From the NCBI RefSeq assembly GCF_031143425.1, contig NC_090448.1, positions 531,234,313 to 531,298,312 of the forward strand: DNA of 64,000 bases. Direction: 5' to 3'. The stretch's first letter is position 1; each line of letters begins with the position of its first letter. Positions 52,742-64,000 of this stretch are shown in pieces. A program made the position numbers and the translations under genes. The DNA is from Pleurodeles waltl (Eukaryota > Chordata > Amphibia > Caudata > Salamandridae). A model generated the notes under the pieces. It was not told the origin of the DNA. It searched no databases and saw only the letters and a program-made list of their open reading frames with translations.

Positions 52742-54012
52742 TCAGGGAACAGGAGGCAAGCTCTATCCAGGCCCTTGGAGAGCACTTCTCAGCACAGCCA
52801 GAGAGCAGCAAGGCAGCAGGGCAACAGCAAGGCATCAGTCGTCCACAGAAAGCAGTCAGGTGAGTCCTTTGGGCAGCCAGGCAGCTCTTCTTGGCAGGTT
52901 GCAGGTTCTGGTTCAGGTTCTCTTCTTCTCCAGGAAGTGTCTGAGTTGGTAGGGACAGACGCCCTGTTTAAATACCCAAATGTGCCTTTGAAGTGGGGGA
53001 GACCTCAAAGAGTGGCTTAGAAGTGCACAAAGTCCACTTTCAGTTCAACCCTGTCTGCCAGGGTCCCAGTAGGGGTGTGGCAGTCCTTTGTGTGAGGGCA
53101 GGCTACTGTCCTGTGACATGAAGGTGTCAGGCCCTCCACCCTCCCAGCCGAGGAGGACCCATTCAAAATGCAGATGTCTGCAAGAGAGGCTGAGTATCCT
53201 GTGTTTGGGGAGTGTCTGAGTAAATGAACAAGGGAGCTGTCAACTGAACCCAGCCAGACGTGGATTGTAAGGCACAGAAGGATTTAAGTGCAGAGAAATG
53301 CTCACTTTCCAAAGTGGCATTTCTAAAATAGTAATATTAAATCCAACTTCACCAGTCAGCAGGATATTGTATCACCATTCTGGCCATACTAAATATGACC
53401 TTCCTACTGCTTTCAGGTCAGCAGCTACCACTCAAACAAAATATGAGTGTAGCCCCAATGTTAGCCTATGAAGGGAGCATGCCTCACAGCAGTGTTAAAA
53501 AGAGTTTTACACTACCAGGACATGTTAACTACATAGGTACATGCCCTGTCTTTTGCTTACACAGCACCCTGCCCTATGGGTTACCTAGGCCATACCTTAG
53601 GGGTGACTTACATGTAGAAAAAGGGGAGTTTTAGGCTTGGCAAGTACTTTTAAATGCCAAGTCGAGTTGGCAGTGAAACTGCACACACAGGCCTTCCAAT
53701 GGCAGGCCTGAGACAAGGTTAAGGAGCTACTGAAGTGGGTGGCACAATCAGTGTTGCAGGCCCACTAGTAGCATTCAATCTACAGGCCCTGGGCACATAT
53801 AGTGCACTGTACTAGGGACGTAAGAGTAAATGAAATAGTCCACTTGGGTATGATCCAATGTTATCATGTTTAAAGGGAGAGAGCATATGCACTTTAGCAC
53901 TGGTTAGCAGTGGTAAAGTGCGCAGAGTCTTAAAACCAGCAAAAACAGTATCTAAAAAGTGGAAGGAGGCAGGTAAAAAGTTAGGGGTGACCACCCTAAG
54001 GCTGTCAGGTCT
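52742..54012 (-). mobile_element. LTR-like element, copy C, truncated
   Basis: In reverse it matches 3792-5113 of copy B (TGTTAGACCTGACAG... AACTTTTT.CCTGCC... AGTGCTAAAGTGCATATGCTCTC ... TTCCCTGAA). The intact end TGTTAG lies at about 54007-54012, inside retrovirus 2 RNase H. The other end stops in mid-element at 52742, fused to env start. The missing part (equivalent to 5114-5926) is not found nearby. Confidence 0.85.
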
Positions 54013-55790
54013 AACACTCACCATTTCTCACTGGTGAACCAGAAGAGGTCAGGAAACCTCTTTGTGACCACAATTGACCAAAATCATGAACTATTCCAAA
54101 TCTATACTGGCTATCCGTAAATAGTAACTTTCAGCTGAGCAGAAACATGGCACGCTCTAGTAAGGGCTACCAGTTCTGCTACCTGGGCAGAATACACTCC
54201 TCGAAGCTAAGAAGCTTCCAAGGTACCTGTAATTGTGCACACAGCATATCCTGCTCTCAGTGTCCCTGTATTGTTCCTCAGACAAGAACCATCAACAAAG
54301 ATAATTTGGTCATTTTCTTCCAATCGGGTATCTCTAATATCAGGTTTCGGTTTTGTGCACAAATCAGCTACTTCGAGACAGTCAAGCTCAACATCTTCCT
54401 CTTTCTCAATTTCAGCATTCTCACTCGGAAGTATGGTTGCCAGGTACAGCACTGTACACCTTTTAAATGTTACATTTGGCGACCCCAAAATACTCGTTTC
54501 AGACCTAGTCAACCTTGAAGCAGTCAAGTATTGGGTTTTCATCCTTGTCAGTAAAATCTCAATAGAGTGAGGGACCATTACATTCAGGGAATATCCCATC
54601 ACCATGCCTTCACACTGTGAAAGACTTTGACCAGCTGCGGCAACTGTGCGCAAACAACCTGGTAAGGCTGCTGCAACTGTGTCCAAAGTATCTGAATAAT
54701 GTGCTTCTGGGCGATGTGCACCTCCATGGACTTGTGTCAAGACAGACAATGAACATGCATCACGCTTATGACAAAACAATGTAAAAGGCTTAGTGTAATC
54801 AGGCATACCCAACGCTGGAGCCCTACACAAACTCTCTCTCAACTCATCATTTCATCCTGCTCTAACAGTGTGGAATCAGTGACTTCCTTATGAGTCAGCT
54901 TCTGCAATGGTCTTGAAATGGCTGAAAAATGTGGATTCCACTGGCAACAATAACCCACCATTCCCAAAAACATCCTGACATCTCTCTCTGTGGTTGGGGA
55001 ACTTATCTGCAATATCGTTGTAATCCTTTCTCTGGATATCTTTCTCAACCCTTTCTCAATCTGGTGACCCAAATACTTCACTACTTTCTGACAGTACTGC
55101 AATTTCAGCAGAGACACTTTGTGACCATTCCTTGCCAAATGGTTCAACAGGGCAATCATATAATACTTGCATTCGCCCCTTGTTTTGGACGCAATCAGTA
55201 AATCATCAATGTACTGCACCAAAGTCAATCGGAAAGGCAATTCCAATGACTCCAAATTATTTTTCAAGATCTGGTTGAATATGGAAGGTGACTCTGAATA
55301 CCCTTGAGGAATTCTGCACCAGCAACAGACTTGATCCAGGAATTTGAAACAAAAGAGAAATTGGCTATTCTCATGAATAGGCACAGAAAAGAATGCTTGT
55401 GACAAATCAATGACCGTGAACCACTCTGCATCACATAGAATTTGAAACATTATCACAGCTGGGTTGGGCACTACCGGACAACATTTGACCACAATCTTAT
55501 TTATTCTTTTCAAATCCTGAACAATACGAACCTTCCCACAGGGCTTTTTCAAACCCTTTTTAAGTGAGTTACACGGACTGCTCAACACTGCCTTCAGAAC
55601 CCCTTGCTTCACAAAATCTGTACTTATCTGAGCCACTTTCATCAAGACATCTTGTGGCATGTGGTACTGTGGAAGTTGGGGAAAAACTTCATTCGGTTTT
55701 ATGGTAACTTTGAATGGCTCCACTCCCTTAATCAAACCTTCTTCTTTTCCTGTCTAATCCCACACCTTCTCTTGTACTGTTCCCTGCAAA
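54013..55790 (-). pseudogene. pol: Retrovirus 2 reverse transcriptase and RNase H start
   Basis: The minus frame 55735-54839 is 298 codons long and includes PCGKVRIVQDLKRINKIVVK, AEWFTVIDLSQAFFSVPIHE (catalytic Asp), QVCCWCRIPQGYSESPSIFN, LVQYIDDLLIAS (YIDD at 55202-55213) and DVRMFLGMVGYC. Below it, 54842-54207 has the connection domain and IIFVDGSCLRNN, the first RNase H motif. The RNase H frame then runs to 54013, where copy C interrupts it. Overall RT style is retroviral, not Ty3/gypsy. The frameshift at 54840 and copy C abolish function. Confidence 0.9.
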
Positions 55791-55939
55791 TCAGGGTGGA
55801 GCTCTTTCACTGTGAACATCGGGAAAAACTCAATCAAAGGGTACTCCTCATTTGTAGTTTCACACCTATTTCTGGGGCTTGGTCTTCCTCCTCATAGCTA
55901 TTCATCTGAATCTCAATTCCGTCATTTGAGCAAGTAATC

Positions 55940-56270
55940 AAACATTTTGTTTTACACAGCAAGTCTCTTCCCAGTAGGGATACTGGACTTGAATCTCAGA
56001 ACTACAAGTTTATGCGATCCCTGAAAATTGACAATCTCGACTTGAACTGGGTCTGTAATTGGGTTTGTCAAATACTGGTTTGCTACCCCTACAACCTGAA
56101 CGGTTCTACCTGAGAGGGGCAAATTCGGAACCTCTGCACTTCTCACTGTAGAGCGTGTAGCTCCTGTGTCCACCAAGAATGAAACTCTGTGACCCATAAC
56201 CTTTCCCTTCCCATAGGGTCCTTTCTGATCTACTTCTAAAGAAGTCGCAAGCACACATGGCTCCTCACCT
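55940..56270 (-). pseudogene. pro: Retrovirus 2 protease
   Basis: The minus frame 56254-55952 has VMGHRVSFLVDTGATRSTV with the active-site DTGA at 56159-56170, and ILVVLRFKSS-like sequence near the end, where retroviral proteases have the GRD/N motif. It lies between gag and RT in the usual place. Confidence 0.85.
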
Positions 56271-56371
56271 GAACTGCCACTCGTCCATTCACCATTTATT
56301 CCATCCTCACTGTGTAATGGGAATTGATGCTCTGTGTTACTACTTCTGTTTTCCCTCGGACCTGAGACCTG

Positions 56372-59209
56372 TTAAGAAAGCATCATCTGTTGCTGCTCCA
56401 TCGGGGCTTGAGGTATTTGAATTTGCTGTCTAGGTACCAGGGGAACCTGCTGCTTCATCGGATGCAACTGTGACACTTGTGCACAGGGCATTTGCATCTG
56501 CTGCATGGGTTGAAAATTTTGCACTTGATTCACATTATTCAGAAAATTTGGATTAGGACCCCTTGTTCTCGGTCCTCTCACATTCTGAAATTAATTGATG
56601 TCATTACTCTGCTGAACAACACCTTCCTGCACCATCATCGGACACTCCAGTTTCCAATGTCCCACGGCTCCGCAAATGTGACATGCAATAGCTTCTTCAT
56701 TCCCTGCGCATCATTCTGAGCCACTACAGTATTCAAATCTGGACCACAATTCATATTACCTTCATGACCTCTACCTCTACTCTGTGGCTGAAATATCATA
56801 TTTCCCTGCTGTTGCTGTGGCAACTGATGTGAAAAATTCCCTTGCACTCCTGTTTGAGCTGCCTTAATCTGCATCACCATCGCCTGCTCTCTCAAATTTT
56901 TCTGCTTCAACTCAGTCTTATCACTACAGTCTTTCGCATACTGCAACACCTCATCAATCGGCTTCGCTTGCCAGCAAATCAAATGACTCTTAATCATCTG
57001 GCTAATTTCGGGTAACAATCCTTCCACGAATCTCAATAAAAAGTGAAGAATGTTGCTTGCCTCAATTGTTTCTGTACCACTCAAATGCTTGAATGCCTGC
57101 AACAATCTCTCATATTATGCATGTATCAACTCTTTTGCTTCCTGTGTTGTCCTGTCAATTCTTTTCCAATCAATATTTGTGGGTGAAACTTCGATTTCAG
57201 AAACTCAGTCACCTTGTAGTAATATTTCTTTACCTCAGGAGAAGGTGCACTTGTATTCTTATCTCTCGCTGGTTCACTTGTTGGCCAGTCTACTCTCATC
57301 TTGCACTCGATCCACAAGTCAGCTGGAACCACTATCTCTAGTAATGTGTACAAGTCTTCCCACAAACACTTCGCAAGTTTCACAAACCTGTCTGTTTGCT
57401 GATACCAATCCTCTGGCTTTTCTCTCAATTTTGGATAATCATTTGTAAATGATAGAATGTCGCCTCTGCTCCAAGGGACGTGAACAAAATTTTCCCCTGG
57501 AATCTCCCTCATTGGTAAAATCTTTACTGGATCTTTATCCTGCTGTACATTTTCAGTCAGCTTCAAAGAATCCCTTTTTATCTTGTCTCTTTTCTTTACC
57601 TATCTGCCTTCCCATTTGTCTAATGCTCCCAGGTCTGAGCACTCTGCAGTAATTCCTTAAGGTGTGCCTTTATTTTGGCCGACCTCATATGTTTAAAGTG
57701 CCTCGAAGTCTAATCTGTAGCTCCTTTTCAAATGCTTTGCTTTCTCAATCTCTATGCTGTATTTCTCTGCCAAGTCTGCTAATCTCTGATGCACCCTACT
57801 CACTTCTCTGGTAATCTTTAGGCACAAATATCTCAACTCTGGTTCTGTGTAGGATTCTAACCTCAATGAGTTCACCCGCTTCCATGCTTAGCCTGGCTGA
57901 ATTCAAATACTCCTCTCCTTTAGGGGCATTCTGTGGGGTATTCAGCTTGTCTAACCATTCAGTCAATTGCTGAGCTGTCAGTCCTTGTAACTAAATGTTA
58001 CTCGCTTGGATCTGTGCACCTGCTGTGCAACTGCATTCGGAGTCTGCGGTGTCAATAATTTCAGGCTCTGGCTTACATTTGGTCCTGTCATAGCATCTGG
58101 AAGTGCAACAAGTGGACTTAAATCTAACAATGATCTTGATCCGTCAAAAGTCTGACCCACAGGAGACACTACCTGAACATGCTCGTTATGTCCTCCCCTC
58201 ATTAGGCTCTGGGTCATTGCTCCTTGTTCACTTACAGTCGGTTTCATTTGTGCAAATAATGGCACCGCTGGACCAACAGTAATTGGTAGCGATATAGCAT
58301 CTGGGGGTGCTCTGCCACTTGCACTCTGTGGGAGAGTAACTCCCATATTCTGATTCATCATCGGAGTCAAGTCTGACTGTGTCTGTCACTGGCGTAAATC
58401 TCGGCATTACCTGCGCCTGCACTTGGGGCAACAAAATCAGAGTCGGCTCAGTCTGAACCAGTATTGGTCTCGGGCTCACCTGCTCCATGGGCACCACTAA
58501 GTTCGAAGTCATTTCTAAAATGGGCACATCAGGATATATTCTCTGTACCTGTGGTGACTGCCTCTGATTCTGCACTACAGGAGTAGTTGGCACATTAAGA
58601 CCACTTTGCACTGCATTCTGTGTCAGGTTAGCATAAACCTGCACCGGACTCACTGTCCCATTAACCTGTGTCGGGCTGTCGGGTCAACACTAGTACTCGG
58701 ACCACTCTCATGTACAGTATATGGTGGTGATGGATCTCTCAATAACTGTATAAGGAACTCATCATCGTTGAATCCTCCTCTACTATTGAAGACTTGCTAG
58801 CTCCCTTACTTTCGGACTGACTTTTATTAGTCTCGCTAGTCGCTTTCTTTCCTTCCTTCTCATTCTCTTGTATAGTTGCTGAAAACAACTTAATCCCTTG
58901 CAAAGTCTCTGTTCTCCATACCTTCTGAACACAATCCCATCTAGCCCCCGCTATAGTCTTTTATGCCTTTCTCGTCCTTCTCTCGAATTTCAATTGCTGT
59001 CGCTGTCTAGCCACTAGTTCCCAGATCGCTAATGCCTCAAACTGTGCTGGTCTAGGAAGGGGCTTCGATTCATATAGCTCCAACCTTAAATGCTCTAGAA
59101 CCCTCAAATTGAACGTCCCATTTGTAGGAAACGCTAAGCTCCCATCTTTCTCTGTCAATTTACACCATTGCTTTAACCAAAGACATGACACACCACCTCT
59201 CTCTTCCAT
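56372..59209 (-). pseudogene. gag: Retrovirus 2 gag
   Basis: The minus strand begins at 59209 (MEERGGVSCLWLKQWCKL), a matrix-like N-terminus. A proline/valine/glutamine-rich spacer follows (58653-57978, e.g. PVQVYANLTQNAVQSGL). Capsid-like frames lie at 57566-57126 (VPWSRGDILSFTNDYPKLRE, WEDLYTLLEIV) and 57105-56635 (LLRFVEGLLPEISQMIKSHL, EVLQYAKDCSD). Then comes a Q/P-rich tail with GAVGHWKLECPMM-type cysteines near 56640-56700, the nucleocapsid region. The short frame 57693-57875 is a helical linker. Several frameshifts separate these pieces. Confidence 0.75.
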
Positions 59210-60104
59210 TACGATGTAAACTGGTATACCTTCTGGCAGTGTAGCCTCGCCTACATCGCAGTAATATAGGTATCTCCGCTTAGGTCACTCTTTAACGCTT
59301 TGAAAAAAGTCATCTTTTCTACTTTTTGTTTATTCAAAATCAAATCAGGAAATGACTTTTAATCCCAAGATTCCTTTCACCTACGTTCCCAACCAATTGC
59401 CTCACATGGACGGCTGCCAATCCGTGTGCGACGCTTCTCACTAACTGACCTATCCCAGTGCGGCACCAATGACGTCACACTCACATGCACTGCGGCTGAC
59501 AAAAGTCTTGTGGCTTGTCCTCCTAAACTTCAATCCACACAAAACTAATGCAAAATATTGCAAGCACTGATCAAAACCCAAAAACCCCAAAACAAATCTG
59601 CTGGTTTACTACAGGAAAGGTAACACAATCACTTCAGAAACCTTACGGATTTTTCACTGATGGCTCTTCCCGCACTTACAGCTACTCCTTCTTTCTCGGT
59701 CTCCCAGATTCGCAAGCAAAATTCGACCCACAAATATTACTCTCAACTGATCAATGAGTCTGTCCTGGTGCACATAGAACTCGCTAAATCTCAGACGAAA
59801 TTTTTCTTTCGCCCACTTTGACTCACACACTAAATTGTTGACCACACCCGATCAACCTACTAAACCAGGTGGATTACAACATATAACCAAGTGTCTGATA
59901 CACTTTTCAATATACTCCGGAGTCTTAGACCACGAGGGTCCGTACATCAACAACCACATGGACAATATTTGAGCACAAAGCGCCACACACATATGAAGTT
60001 CGACGACTCCCCTACTCTCACAATGCGGAGTACGCATACTCCTACTACAAGTTCGTTTGGAGTACGCAAACTCCCAAAAACCCTGGCAAACCTCACAATT
60101 CACC
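59210..60104 (-). other. Retrovirus 2 leader region
   Basis: This lies between the gag start and the 5' LTR edge. There is no long frame. The segment nearest the LTR (CTCACAATTCACC on the plus strand) should contain the primer binding site, but I cannot assign a tRNA. It is unusually long for a leader, so unrecognised insertions are possible. Confidence 0.5.
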
Positions 60105-61094
60105 TGTCAGACCTTAATAAGTATACTTACAAGGGGATGCGAATAGGTCGATGAACCTTTTGACTCGCAATTAAGAAGTTCTTACCATAGCTCCAGTATA
60201 GTAAATAATCAATAGACAATAATCAACAATCCTTAGTAATCAATAAAATAAATAATCAATGCAGTTAGTAATTGTCAAGCACCATGACCTTTCAGTCATG
60301 GATAATCACACCTCTAGTAAAAGTTTAGAATGTTTATTTCCCTATATTAACAATGCCAAGGTCATGTAGATTAATCTCAAAATCAATTGAAACATATACA
60401 AAAACAACACTGGTTGTCCAAAGCGACGGAAGAAGCACAATCTAATCAAAGCTTGAACTACAACACATTCTAAAGTTACAGTGCAAATCAACAGCAGAGT
60501 CAGCTGTGTTAACAAGATGTAATACATGTAATTAGGCAGAGAAATCCATCAAGCATACGTTTTTTTGTCATAAGTCAGAATCCTCAACTAACACCAGATT
60601 AGCATCAGCTTCGTGCAAAACAATTTAGTAACACCAATGTTGGAAAACTGCTAACTATGGCTCTATCAAAACAGTCTAGTTGGTACCTAGAAAGAAAAAG
60701 CAAATATGCATAATAATCAAAGTTTTATCAAATTATACCTATTCTCGGTATGGGTCAGCAATGCAGAATCAGTCTTCGTCCTCAGGACATCAGTCGATAA
60801 GCAAGGCATCAGGTCTCAGTCAGGAAAGTAGGAACAAAGTCATTAAGCATAAAAAATAAGCACGTCCCTTGTAAAGACGCTTAAGAAAGTAATAACTTTT
60901 CGGCCAGGAAATGTGGGCAGAGAATGGCTCTCTTCTCTCAGAATGAGCATTGTTATATTAAAGTCACCTAAACTATCCCCTAATTCCCCATTGGTCAGTT
61001 AATCGTATGTTCATTCTCTACATAAACTCATTATTAAAAATACATAAAAACTCATTAATAACTCTTATTAAAACACCTGCGCTAGCAGTCCTTA
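60105..61094 (-). repeat. Retrovirus 2 5' LTR, with internal deletion
   Basis: TGTCAGACCTTAATAAGTATACTTA at the left edge. It matches 46314-47212 and then jumps to 47779-47860. The deletion joint has the microhomology TTCA. The right edge near GCAGTCCTT appears clipped relative to the other LTR. Confidence 0.8.
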
Positions 61095-62443
61095 AAAAAT
61101 CATACCCTTGCGGCCTGTCCTTTCTGCAGTACCTGGTGCCCTACTGGAGCCCTACTGAATGACTTACCATGGCAACAAGGAAGGTAAGACGAATAGAAAG
61201 TTAAGAGAAATGGGTATAGTTTCTCGGGCATTTTTGATGTAAATTACAGTTGAAAAGTCTCACGGTCAAACATGTATTAATATTGGTTGGGATGAATATA
61301 ATGAACTAATGGATGTCTTAAAATTAAATACATTATCACAACATAAATGATCACAAAATAAAACAATCCATAGGAAGGACATTTAAAAATACAATATAAA
61401 AGTATTATATCTCCTTCCCGCTCTTTGTTGGACCTGGGATTCATTTTGCATATTCCCAACTAACCTTACCAGCTATAAATGTGTTCATAATTTAGTCTTT
61501 TGGTATAACATGATCAATAAGTACCCTCAAGCAGCCCAAGGTCACATTCTGGAACAAAGCACAAAATACAACGCAGCCTAGCGATCTTTGTGTGCAACTT
61601 AATTATAAGAATTTAAGAATCACACACATCACCAGAGAATCTTTTCAAAATGTATTCATTTTTTTATTATTCAGTAAAAATATTCTAGTAGTAATGCTAC
61701 TATATAAACTTCTCTTCTAATATGTCTGCTTAGAGTAACTCATCTGAAACATGAATACTTTAAATGCTTGGAAAATACATGCTGTATGCTTTTCAGTCCA
61801 CTGTGTTATTTGCTTATCAGTGTAGAAATAACGTCACTCGAAAAGAACCCACTTTGTTTTACCAACTCCGTGTGCATATGTACGAGGACACTTTACAATA
61901 CTTTCCTCTTGTTTGCACAGAACTATTCAACCAACACTAAACTGTACCTTTGCAATGCACCAAGTTTACTGTGTTGATCTTTGAACCATTTATAGATAGT
62001 TTTGTCTCATAAACCAGGAAAAATCCCTTCAAGCATTTAATAAGGTCCCAATGTTGAAATAGTTCTGAGACTCTTGCAGAACCTCAGCAGCCTTTCTGGA
62101 TGCTGAGCACATATACTACAATTTTCTTGTGTTCTTCTGATTTCATGAATGTTGACTCGTGATTGTTTTATTATGTATTAGTTTAATGATACAAAATACA
62201 GATAAATCATGTAGAGGCCCTACATCTGATGAGACCCCAAATACATAAGAAAGGTACGTTTGGAGGGCCCTGTCTAAATCCCTGGGATTAAGTTATATGT
62301 ATTTTATGTCTTTGGCTTATAGATATTCAAGTAGGAATTAGGGCAAATATATTTTCCTACTCACAAAGAAGTTTATTAAAGGCTTTTAAAACAATCCCCC
62401 GGATTCTAGCAATGCTAAATGCAGAATGGCACCTTCAACATTT
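61095..62443. other. Unassigned sequence
   Basis: AT-rich, with no tandem structure and no recognisable domain in any frame. 61768-61977 (plus strand) is open but uninformative. Confidence 0.5.
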
Positions 62444-62640
62444 AGGCCCAGATTTAAGAGGGCCTAGCGCCATTCCAACGCCACATTAGTGTATTTTTTT
62501 ACACTAATGTGGCGTTGGAAGGCCAGAAACGCAGCACCATATTACAAAGAGGCACAATGCATGCATTGCGCCACTTTGTAACCCCTTGCGCCACATTATG
62601 CATGCCCCAGGCATAATGTATGCAAGGGGGCGTCCCGGTG
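62444..62640. mobile_element. Hairpin MITE fragment (AGGCCCAGATTTAAG)
   Basis: It begins AGGCCCAGATTTAAGAGGGCC. A perfect 20-bp hairpin lies at 62473-62520 (TTCCAACGCCACATTAGTGT, T-rich loop, inverse). A second inverted pair CATTATGCATGCCCCAGGCATAATG lies near 62593-62620. The matching right terminal repeat is not seen, so it is truncated. Confidence 0.65.
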
Positions 62641-62761
62641 CTGGGGAGGACAAAAACATTGTGAAATGCAGTCTGTTATGTAGAGATTTATAATCACAGC
62701 CACAGGGAGCCAGAGATTTAAATTTATGGCAGCTTCATGGAGAAGCTAAAATCAGAAATTA
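62641..62761. other. Unassigned sequence
   Basis: Short spacer between two MITEs; nothing recognised. Confidence 0.5.
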
Positions 62762-62933
62762 AAGGCCTGATTTAGATCTTTTTGGAGGGGAATACTCTGT
62801 CACAAGTGTGACAGATATTCCATCTGCCGTATTACAATCCCTTTAAATCCTATGGAGATTGTAATACAGTGGACAGGATATTCTTCACGTTTGTGATGGA
62901 GTATTCCATCCTCTAATATCTAAATCAGGTCCT
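62762..62933. mobile_element. 172-bp MITE (AGGCCTGATTTAGAT)
   Basis: It has terminal inverted repeats AGGCCTGATTTAGAT and ATCTAAATCAGGTCCT. Inside are GTCACAAGTGTGACAGATATTCCATC with its partner near 62885-62910, and GTATTACAATC..GATTGTAATAC. It is nearly a full foldback. The same family hosts the chromovirus at 16227/30904. Confidence 0.85.
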
Positions 62934-63499
62934 AAATCTGAATCGTGGTAACACGTATCTATCCCAATTATTTTTCACCACGGTAAGGGTTTCAGAACGT
63001 ACATAAGGACTGTGGGTTTTGCCAGCTCAACCTCTTCCCTGAGTGAAATCGCCCAATCTCTAAAACTCTTTTTTTACCCATTTTAGATCTCCCTTGTCAA
63101 TGCCCTCTTGGTTAAGAAATATCTCCTTGTTACCCTTTTTGGAGAAGAAGTCCCTTATATATCTTAGCCAGGGTATTTTTAAAGTGTAATCGAGTGACAA
63201 TCTCTCATGATTAAACTATTCAGGGCCAACTTCTTCAAATCCTAATCCATGTCTGCAACAGATGCATGGCTCTCTGATCACTTAAGTACTTAATTGCTAA
63301 CTCCTCATGCACAACTTAAGTTGGTGTGCTGTGTGGAACACAGAGTATGTGCGTAAAAAATGTGTGTACCTCTGTTTGTAACTCACTTCCTGGGAGATAC
63401 CCCCAAAATTCAAATCCATATAGTACTTTTGCTAAACACTTAGCCTCGCAGATTTTAACTAAGGCTTTAACGGGTCTACTACCTAACCTGGAGGTGAAT
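62934..63499. other. Unassigned, possibly LINE sequence
   Basis: No clear motif. It precedes the LINE RT on the minus strand and could be its downstream, decayed part. Confidence 0.4.
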
Positions 63500-64000
63500 C
63501 TGCTTCTATTGACTTCCTAAGCTCCTGCTTCTTAGCCTCACTCAGGGGATTCCCGCTTAATTTTGAGTCGAACAACACCACCAGATACAGTAAAAGTCTT
63601 AGATTGTATTGACTTAGAACCCACCACCATGATACAAGATTTGGAAAGGTTGACTGACAGATCTAAGTCTCTCATAAAACAGTCAAAGGAGTTCAGCAAT
63701 GTTTGTAAGCCGTTAGATGTTCTCACCATTAAGACCGCCTCATCCACGTGTAGCAGTGCTGGCCGAGGGCAAGAGTTGATGGATGGGCAGTCCACATTAG
63801 AAGTCACTAAAGCCTTTTCTAGCCCATTTATTTAAAGAGCAAATAAAAACGGGGCAAAGATACTCCCCTGCCTCAACCCGCAGCTAGTTTCAAATCTATC
63901 TGTGCAGTCTGAATTATTTGAATAACCATCACAGTAGTTTCTGCATGGAGTTCTTGAAGGACATAAACTAGATTAGGGTCTACTCCAATACTCAGAAGGA
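63500..64000 (-). pseudogene. LINE reverse transcriptase, leaves the window
   Basis: The minus strand reads TSCGLRQGSIFAPFLFAL (motif before the active site) and then LLHVDEAVLMVRTSNGLQTL, in which the YADD-type box has become HVDE. DLSVNLSKSCIMVVGSKS follows (the LN..KT/SK.M.. element of LINE RTs). A stop interrupts the frame near 63833. The rest of ORF2 is outside the window. Confidence 0.8.

Larger units (their letters stand above)
46314..61094 (-). mobile_element. Endogenous retrovirus 2, internally inverted
   Basis: It is a minus-strand provirus with related LTRs at both sides (46314-47880 and 60105-61094) and gag (59209-56372), protease, RT/RNase H (55790-54013) and the env end (49439-47920) in the expected order. 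The integrase and env start (50455-52741) are on the plus strand. Two other elements mark the borders of that block. The genome is intact in gene content but broken by stops, frameshifts, insertions and the inversion, so it cannot be expressed as a virus. Confidence 0.85.

Overview
The window looks like intergenic DNA from a large, repeat-dense vertebrate genome, most likely an amphibian and probably a salamander. That is inferred from the repeat mix, since no host gene could be named: endogenous retroviruses with env, a Sushi-type chromovirus, PIF/Harbinger elements carrying separate SANT and transposase genes, piggyBac, APE-type LINEs and long arrays of unclassified repeats. Nothing resembles a bacterial or phage operon. 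I saw no CRISPR array, rRNA or tRNA. Nearly all coding sequence here is dead transposon sequence.

Layout. 1-6.2 kb: a repeat with TA-rich internal sequence, an LTR-like element (copy A), a 333-bp tandem repeat, and a piggyBac transposase pseudogene split by a 2.1-kb TGTTRG...CTAACA element (copy B). 6.2-9.7 kb: a tandemly built repeat (units of about 285-375 bp plus a tail of about 1 kb). A second copy at 37.4-39.44 kb ends exactly at a TTAA. 9.7-15.8 kb: a decayed endogenous retrovirus on the minus strand (gag, pol and env remains, no LTRs found). 16.29-30.83 kb: a chromovirus (Ty3/gypsy with chromodomain) on the minus strand. It sits inside a small MITE and has itself been invaded by an element of about 2 kb with a degenerate hammerhead-like motif, a 5'-truncated LINE with a perfect 12-bp target duplication, a 1-kb Harbinger MITE, and Harbinger DNA that has replaced the gag start and half of the 5' LTR.

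30.9-33.6 kb: a degenerate G-rich minisatellite full of TTTTAGGG/TTTAGGG words. 34.4-35.1 kb: an AT-rich array of about 155-bp units. 36.4-37.4 kb: a second Harbinger transposase gene with a clear GT-AG intron. 40.0-40.6 kb: a 402-bp palindromic repeat set in TA/TATC microsatellites. 40.6-45.7 kb: a LINE with ORF1, endonuclease, RT and a C-terminal zinc knuckle. Its endonuclease is split by a 630-bp MITE built from about a dozen adjacent hairpins, with a TTA target duplication.

46.3-61.1 kb: a second endogenous retrovirus on the minus strand with two related LTRs. A block of about 2.3 kb (end of RNase H, integrase, start of env) lies on the plus strand, so the provirus is internally inverted, with a Harbinger MITE at one breakpoint and a truncated LTR-like element (copy C) at the other. 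61.1-64 kb: mostly unassigned sequence, two MITEs, and the RT of another LINE leaving the window.

The strongest observations are the inverted provirus, the hairpin-chain MITEs, the hammerhead-like motif, and the datable stack of nested insertions in the chromovirus.
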